This document shows positions 5,594 to 9,593 of a stretch of DNA of 9,593 nt, piece by piece. The position numbers and the translations under genes were made by a program. The notes under the pieces were generated by a model. That model ran no database searches. It was not told the origin of the DNA and worked only from the letters and a program-made list of their open reading frames with translations. Source of the DNA: Leptolyngbyaceae cyanobacterium M65_K2018_010. Lineage in GTDB: Bacteria > Cyanobacteriota > Cyanobacteriia > Phormidesmidales > Phormidesmidaceae. Position 1 is the stretch's first letter. Every line of letters starts with the position of its first letter. The stretch is from assembly GCA_015295885.1 (NCBI GenBank), contig DVEE01000242.1, positions 1 to 9,593 of the forward strand, read 5' to 3'.

Positions 5594-7663
5594 ATGCTAC
5601 CCATGGCCCCTTCAAGACTTTCCCTGACCCACCTGACCGCCCTGACCTTGGCCACTACCATGGTCAGCAGTGTAGTTAGCGACCGCCTGACCCGCCCAGC
5701 GGTCTGGGCCCAAACCCCAGGCAATACGGTTCAAACCATTCCCATCCCCAGTTCCTTACCCGCCGATGCGGTGCTTTCGGTGGATGGTTCTACCAGCATG
5801 GTGGTACCCAACGAAACCTTCAAGCAACGGTTTCTGGAGCGGTTTCCCAATGCCAAAGTAGAACTGAACGCCAGCCGTACCGATGAGGCCTTAGAGGCCC
5901 TGGTGGCAGGGCAGTTAGATGTGGTTGCATCGGGCCGACCCCTGACCCAGGCCGAGCGCGATCGCGGCTTGGAGGCCATTCCCATCGACCGGGAAAAAAT
6001 AGCCATCATTGTCGGACCCAACAACCCCTTTACCGGCGATCTCACCTTCGATCAATTTGCCACCATGTTCTACGGTGATATCACCGACTGGTCGGCGGTG
6101 GGGGGCCCGGCCCGGCCTCTGCGGTTTGTCGATCGGCCCGACTATAGCGATACTCGCCGCGCTTTGAGCCAGTACACGGTATTTAGGGATCGCCCCTTTA
6201 CCCCCGGCCCCAAGACGGACCAGGTGACCGACGACACCACCGAAACGGTCATCGAGGCCCTGGGGGACGACGGCATTAGCTACGCTGTTGCTTCCCAGGT
6301 CTTAGGCCGCAATGATGTTCGGGTGTTGGCCATGCATCAAACCCTACCCGATGATCCCCGCTACCCCTATTCCCAACCCCGCTATTACATCTACAACCGC
6401 CAAAATCCCAGTCCAGAAGCGCTGGCCTTTTTAGGCTTTGTCACCACAGCCCCCGGTCAAGAGGTGGTTGAGCAGGCCGTAGCCACGGCTACCCCTGCTC
6501 CGGCCCCGACCCCAGAACCCACCCCGGCCATGGAGCCAGAGGATGACGCCGTGGCCCTGGTTCCCCCCACCGCCGAGACCGAAGGGCAACTGCGGGGTCG
6601 CTTTCCCTGGTGGTTACTGCTCATTCCCCTGCTGGGTGGCCTGCTGTGGTGGCTGATGAAAAGCAGAAAAGAAGCACCCGCTCCCCCGCCGCTCATGCCC
6701 CCGGCGGCCCCCACGGAACCCAGCCGAATTATTCTTACCCCCCGTAACTGTCGCCGGGCCTACGCCTATTGGGAAGTGCCCGATGCCCATCGGGCTCAGG
6801 AGCGCGATCGGGGCGGTCGAGATCTGATGCTACGCCTCTACGATGTCACGGAACGGGATGTGGAACGGCATCCGCCGGTTCGCATTGAACAATACCCGGT
6901 CACCGAAAACCAGCAGGATCTCCACGTACCGATTCCCGTGGATGATCGCGACTATCTGGTCGAGTTGGGCTACGTCACCCGGGAAGATCATTGGCTGCCC
7001 CTGGCCAAGTCCGATCCGGTGCGGGTGCCCGCCTGTCCTCAGGTAGAAACCGTGCCTCAGGCAGAAACCATGGTCGAGGCAGAGCCAGGGTTGACGGTCC
7101 CTGGCCCGGCCCTGGGGGCTGGATCGGCGATCGCTGGGCTGGGGGCCATGGCCGCCGCCGCGGTGCCCAGTGTGGTGGTGGATCATCCACCGGCTCCGAT
7201 CCCCCCCAGGGACCCCACCACGCCAGCGCCAACTCCTGCCCCGTCGGTGCCAACCCCTACCCCAGCCATTCAGGGCCGCTGCTCTATCCAAACCCTGAAG
7301 GTGCATAGCCGCCACCATGCCGTCCTGCTCGATGGGGGTCAAATCCACCAGCTACAGGATCAAGTGGCGGTGGCCTACGGCCTGGAGCCAGGCAGCTACA
7401 TCCTCAGGATTAAGGAGGGTAGTTTTAGCTATGGTGATCCGGCCCATCCCGGCGAACCCCTAGTGCTGCTGTGGATCTATGGCGGCCCGGTGACTAATTT
7501 GAAGACCAACGTTAAGGTCCATGCCACCTGGTCTACCCTCAATGGCTACGCCGATACCCTGGCACTGGAAGTGGATGAACCAGCTCAACTGCGTGCCTTT
7601 TTCATTGACACCTATCCAGACAACAATCTGGGCCAGGTCACCCTGTCGGTGGTGCGACTTTAG
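5594..7663 (+). CDS. Membrane protein: PstS-like binding domain, TM helix, DUF4912 and C-terminal beta-rich domain
   Basis: The 689-residue multidomain protein starts with a likely signal peptide ending AVWA before Q40. Residues 58-292 form a PstS-type phosphate/substrate-binding domain: LSVDGSTSMV (61-70), LVAGQLDVVASGRPLT (103-118), the family hallmark NPFTGDLTFDQFATMFYGDI (144-163) followed by DWSAVGGP, and RFVDRPDYSDTRRAL. A Pro-rich linker (about 299-326) leads to one strong membrane helix, FPWWLLLIPLLGGLLWWLM (337-355), then KSRKE. DUF4912 occupies about 378-480 (RIILTPRNCRRAYAYWEVP, LMLRLYDVTERDVE, DYLVELGY). An Ala/Gly-rich hydrophobic stretch (505-529) and a Pro/Thr linker precede the C-terminal beta domain (561-689), a paralogue of the upstream gene. 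With one helix, the binding domain is periplasmic and the rest cytoplasmic. No Shine-Dalgarno is visible; ATG at 5603 is an alternative start. Function is unknown; a ligand sensor or envelope scaffold is plausible. Confidence 0.85.
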   Translation: MLPMAPSRLSLTHLTALTLATTMVSSVVSDRLTRPAVWAQTPGNTVQTIPIPSSLPADAVLSVDGSTSMVVPNETFKQRFLERFPNAKVELNASRTDEALEALVAGQLDVVASGRPLTQAERDRGLEAIPIDREKIAIIVGPNNPFTGDLTFDQFATMFYGDITDWSAVGGPARPLRFVDRPDYSDTRRALSQYTVFRDRPFTPGPKTDQVTDDTTETVIEALGDDGISYAVASQVLGRNDVRVLAMHQTLPDDPRYPYSQPRYYIYNRQNPSPEALAFLGFVTTAPGQEVVEQAVATATPAPAPTPEPTPAMEPEDDAVALVPPTAETEGQLRGRFPWWLLLIPLLGGLLWWLMKSRKEAPAPPPLMPPAAPTEPSRIILTPRNCRRAYAYWEVPDAHRAQERDRGGRDLMLRLYDVTERDVERHPPVRIEQYPVTENQQDLHVPIPVDDRDYLVELGYVTREDHWLPLAKSDPVRVPACPQVETVPQAETMVEAEPGLTVPGPALGAGSAIAGLGAMAAAAVPSVVVDHPPAPIPPRDPTTPAPTPAPSVPTPTPAIQGRCSIQTLKVHSRHHAVLLDGGQIHQLQDQVAVAYGLEPGSYILRIKEGSFSYGDPAHPGEPLVLLWIYGGPVTNLKTNVKVHATWSTLNGYADTLALEVDEPAQLRAFFIDTYPDNNLGQVTLSVVRL

Positions 7664-7670
7664 ATGGGAG

Positions 7671-7746
7671 CCCTAGCCACCCATCGGGCTTGGTCCCCCG
7701 GTGAAGCCCCGGGTGGCCCGGGCCGGTCATCCATCGCCGGCTAGGG
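7671..7746. terminator. Structured convergent spacer, possible bidirectional transcription end
   Basis: CCCTAGCC (7671-7678) and GGCTAGGG (7739-7746) are an eight-base inverted repeat enclosing a GC-rich interior, which has a further GGGCTT (7686-7691) / AAGCCC (7704-7709) stem and two CCCGGG palindromes. It lies between the stops of two converging genes. No T run follows on either strand, so it is not a textbook intrinsic terminator; the role is inferred from position and folding potential. Confidence 0.35.
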
Positions 7747-7760
7747 TGTGCAGATAGGGG

Positions 7761-8399
7761 CTATGGGTCTGGAGGTTTGTACCCCTGCTCATAGGCATAC
7801 CGCACCAGTTGGGCTCGATTCTCTAGGCCCAACTTAGTCAGGATGTGGCTGATGTGGGTTTGCACGGTTCGGGGGCTCAGGCATAGGTGATCGCCGATCT
7901 GTCTGTTGGTTAACCCCTGCACTACTGGCCAGAATACGGCTATTTCCGCCGGGGTCAGGGGTAGGGGGGCGGATGCGGAGGGCCGACGAGGGCCAGGCAC
8001 CGAGACCTCGGCAAGGGCAGCTTGCAGGCGCTCAGAGCGGGCGATCGCCGCCTGCACCTTGGCCATCAGTTCCTGGGGATGGAACGGCTTGACCAGATAA
8101 TCATCGGCACCAATCAAGTGGCCTTGGACGCGATCACTGACCGTCCCCAAACTGGAGAGAAAAATAAAGGGCAGTAACTGGTCCCTAGGGCTAGCCCGCA
8201 CCTGGCGACAAAGCTCAAAGCCATCCATTTCGGGCATGAGAATATCTGAGACCACCACATCCGCCCGGGTGGTATCCAGGAGGTTGAGCGCTTCAACCCC
8301 GGAGGCGGCATTGACCACCCCAAACCCCTGGGCTTTGAGTCGACGGGTAAGGGCGACCTGGAGGATGGGGTCATCATCCACAATCAGAACCGTTTTCAT
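7761..8399 (-). CDS. NarL/LuxR-type response regulator
   Basis: The 212-residue protein is a two-component response regulator with an N-terminal receiver and a C-terminal LuxR-type DNA-binding domain. In the receiver, acidic residues are D8-D10 in VLIVDDDP, the phosphorylation site is D52 in VVVSDILMPEMDG, the switch residue is S82 in FIFLSS, and the conserved lysine is K104 in DYLVKPF. After a Pro/Ser-rich linker, LTPAEIAVFWPVVQGL (148-163) begins the helix-turn-helix domain, with NRQIGDHLCLSPRTVQTHIS carrying the recognition helix. The layout resembles cyanobacterial Ycf29-like regulators, but I cannot assign orthology. The ATG at 8399 is preferred because GAGG lies six bases before it; the ATG at 8411 has no such site and overlaps it. 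No histidine kinase is present in the window. The gene is divergent from icd and convergent with the DUF4912 gene. Family is secure; targets are unknown. Confidence 0.93.
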   Translation of the reverse strand: MKTVLIVDDDPILQVALTRRLKAQGFGVVNAASGVEALNLLDTTRADVVVSDILMPEMDGFELCRQVRASPRDQLLPFIFLSSLGTVSDRVQGHLIGADDYLVKPFHPQELMAKVQAAIARSERLQAALAEVSVPGPRRPSASAPLPLTPAEIAVFWPVVQGLTNRQIGDHLCLSPRTVQTHISHILTKLGLENRAQLVRYAYEQGYKPPDP

Positions 8400-8573
8400 A
8401 GGGAACCTCATTTTTAGGTAAACAGGCCATGAAGGGACGGTTTTCAGGATGGCTGACCGGCAACAGTCTGAAAAATCTCTTAAGCCCAGTCAAATCGTTG
8501 TCAAACAATCGGTTTTAAGGGGTTAAAGCAGATTAGACTGTGGGTTGTTTTTTTCCTAACTGGGCAGATTGCC
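8400..8573. promoter_or_regulatory. Divergent spacer between the response regulator and icd
   Basis: Both genes must be transcribed from this 174-base spacer. Rightward, TTGTCA (8498-8503) is a fair -35 element but the -10 sequences at 17-19 bases (around 8521-8528, GGTTAAAG) are weak. TTGT-CAA-ACAA (8498-8508) is a short perfect dyad overlapping it and could be an operator half. A run of seven T lies at 8548-8554 in the icd leader. No Shine-Dalgarno is obvious before the icd ATG. I looked for an NtcA box of the GTA-N8-TAC form and found none. Confidence 0.35.
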
Positions 8574-9593
8574 ATGTACGAACGGATTACTCCCCCGGCA
8601 GTGGGTGAACGCATTACCTTTAAGGATGGCGAACCGGTTGTGCCGGACAACCCCATCATTCCCTACATTCGCGGCGATGGAACAGGGGTCGATATTTGGC
8701 CAGCGGCCCAGCGAGTGTTTGATGCTGCGGTAGCCACCGCCTACGGCGGCCAGCGCCAGATTGTTTGGTTTAAGGTCTATGCTGGGGATGAAGCCTGCGA
8801 CCTGTATGGCACCTACCAATATTTGCCGGAAGATACCCTGAAAGCCATTGAAGCCTATGGCGTAGCCATCAAGGGACCGTTGACCACCCCGATTGGCGGC
8901 GGCATCCGCTCCCTCAATGTGGCCCTACGGCAAATCAACGATCTCTACGCCTGTGTGCGGCCCTGTAAGTACTATGCGGGCACGCCTTCTCCCCACCGTA
9001 ATCCAGAGAAGCTGGATGTGATTATCTATCGGGAAAATACCGAAGATATTTACCTAGGGATTGAGTGGAAGCAGGGGGATCCCCTGTGCGATCAGCTGAT
9101 CAAGTTCCTCAACACTGAGCTGATTCCCGCCACTCCCGAACATGGCAAGAAGCAAATTCCCCTCGATGCGGGCATTGGCATTAAGCCGATCAGCAAAACC
9201 GGCAGCCAGCGCCTGGTGCGGCGGGCCATCAAGCATGCCCTGCGCCTACCTAAAGAAAAGCAACAGGTTACCCTGGTGCACAAGGGCAACATTATGAAAT
9301 ACACCGAGGGGGCCTTTCGGGATTGGGGCTACGAGTTGGCCACTACCGAGTTTCGGGCAGAGTGTGTGACCGAGCGAGAGTCCTGGGTGCTTAGCAACCA
9401 GGAAGCGAACCCGAATCTCTCCATCGAAGATAACGCCCGCCAGATTGAGCCGGGCTACGATGCCCTGACCCCTGAGAAAAAGGCCGCCGCCTGTGCCGAG
9501 GTGCAGGGCATTTTAGAGGCCATCTGGGCCACCCACGGCAACGGCCAGTGGAAGGATAAGGTGATGGTCAACGATCGCATTGCCGATAGCATT
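8574..9593 (+). CDS. icd: NADP-type isocitrate dehydrogenase, 3' end cut by the window
   Basis: The frame runs from ATG at 8574 to the window edge without a stop, giving 340 residues of what should be about 475 in cyanobacteria. The enzyme decarboxylates isocitrate to 2-oxoglutarate in the cytoplasm with NADP; in cyanobacteria this supplies the carbon skeleton for ammonium assimilation and the nitrogen-status signal. Identity is clear from IPYIRGDGTGVDIWP (29-43), GGGIRSLNVALRQ (108-120) with substrate-phosphate contact S113 and R119, R129, YRENTEDIY (152-160) with R153 and Y160, LVHKGNIMKYTEGAF (234-248), and NDRIADSI (333-340), where the metal-binding aspartates begin. Residues about 270-328 form the long insertion (SWVLSNQEANPNLSIEDNAR onward) found in cyanobacterial Icd but not in E. 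coli. The NADP-determining residues lie beyond the edge, so cofactor choice is by homology. The start matches known cyanobacterial N-termini (MYE). Confidence 0.97.
   Translation, partial: MYERITPPAVGERITFKDGEPVVPDNPIIPYIRGDGTGVDIWPAAQRVFDAAVATAYGGQRQIVWFKVYAGDEACDLYGTYQYLPEDTLKAIEAYGVAIKGPLTTPIGGGIRSLNVALRQINDLYACVRPCKYYAGTPSPHRNPEKLDVIIYRENTEDIYLGIEWKQGDPLCDQLIKFLNTELIPATPEHGKKQIPLDAGIGIKPISKTGSQRLVRRAIKHALRLPKEKQQVTLVHKGNIMKYTEGAFRDWGYELATTEFRAECVTERESWVLSNQEANPNLSIEDNARQIEPGYDALTPEKKAAACAEVQGILEAIWATHGNGQWKDKVMVNDRIADSI

Noticed and set aside
6830..7348. A 172-codon minus-strand frame within the DUF4912 gene
   Set aside because: It is antisense to a gene with clear domains and has an Arg/Gly/His-rich low-complexity product typical of shadow frames in GC-rich DNA.
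8418..8431. Possible NtcA box upstream of icd starting GTA
   Set aside because: The sequence is GTA-N8-ATG, not GTA-N8-TAC, and it lies about 140 bases before icd; no other canonical match was seen.

Overview
The window looks like a chromosomal segment of a GC-rich filamentous or unicellular cyanobacterium. The evidence is nine copies of the HIP1 octamer GCGATCGC (starting at 357, 616, 1839, 2537, 4538, 4552, 5958, 7127 and 8041), a Cry-DASH and an isocitrate dehydrogenase that closely resemble the remembered Synechocystis proteins, a NuiA-type nuclease inhibitor (a family best known from Anabaena), a Uma2-family protein, and degenerate palindromic repeats of a type common in cyanobacterial spacers. 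I cannot name the genus from sequence alone.

Layout. 38-634 (+) is a solitary Uma2-family PD-(D/E)XK protein. 635-1280 has no convincing gene. It carries a cluster of degenerate GATGGGCAC/CGTAGGAT palindromic repeats (735-954), an intrinsic terminator for the minus strand (985-1004), AT-rich direct repeats (1022-1045) and a possible small minus-strand ORF (1184-1321). 1281-2741 (-) is a DASH-type cryptochrome. A divergent spacer (2742-2933) separates it from a bcp/prxQ peroxiredoxin (2934-3386, +), which is followed after 14 bases by a NuiA-like nuclease inhibitor (3401-3814, +). A pirin-family cupin (3977-4864, -) converges on that pair.

The most unusual part is 5071-7663 (+). A 130-residue protein made of a single beta-rich domain is followed by a 689-residue membrane protein. 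The larger protein reads, in order: signal peptide, phosphate-binding-protein (PstS-like) domain, proline-rich linker, one transmembrane helix, DUF4912, a second Ala/Gly-rich segment, a second Pro/Thr linker, and then a second copy of the same beta-rich domain. The two copies are about half identical and both end in a DTY...DN...TLSVVR motif. By eye the domain's layout resembles the LecA/PA-IL calcium-dependent lectin fold; this is a hypothesis. The pair may be a ligand-sensing envelope module that has not been characterised.

Downstream, a NarL-type response regulator (7761-8399, -) converges on the membrane-protein gene across a structured spacer. It is divergent from icd (8574 to the window end, +), the NADP-type isocitrate dehydrogenase that supplies 2-oxoglutarate; icd is cut off by the window edge after 340 codons. 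Several genes are stress or redox related (photolyase-like protein, peroxiredoxin, pirin, nuclease inhibitor), but apart from bcp-nuiA and the 5071-7663 pair they are transcribed separately. I see no CRISPR array, tRNA, rRNA or complete insertion sequence.
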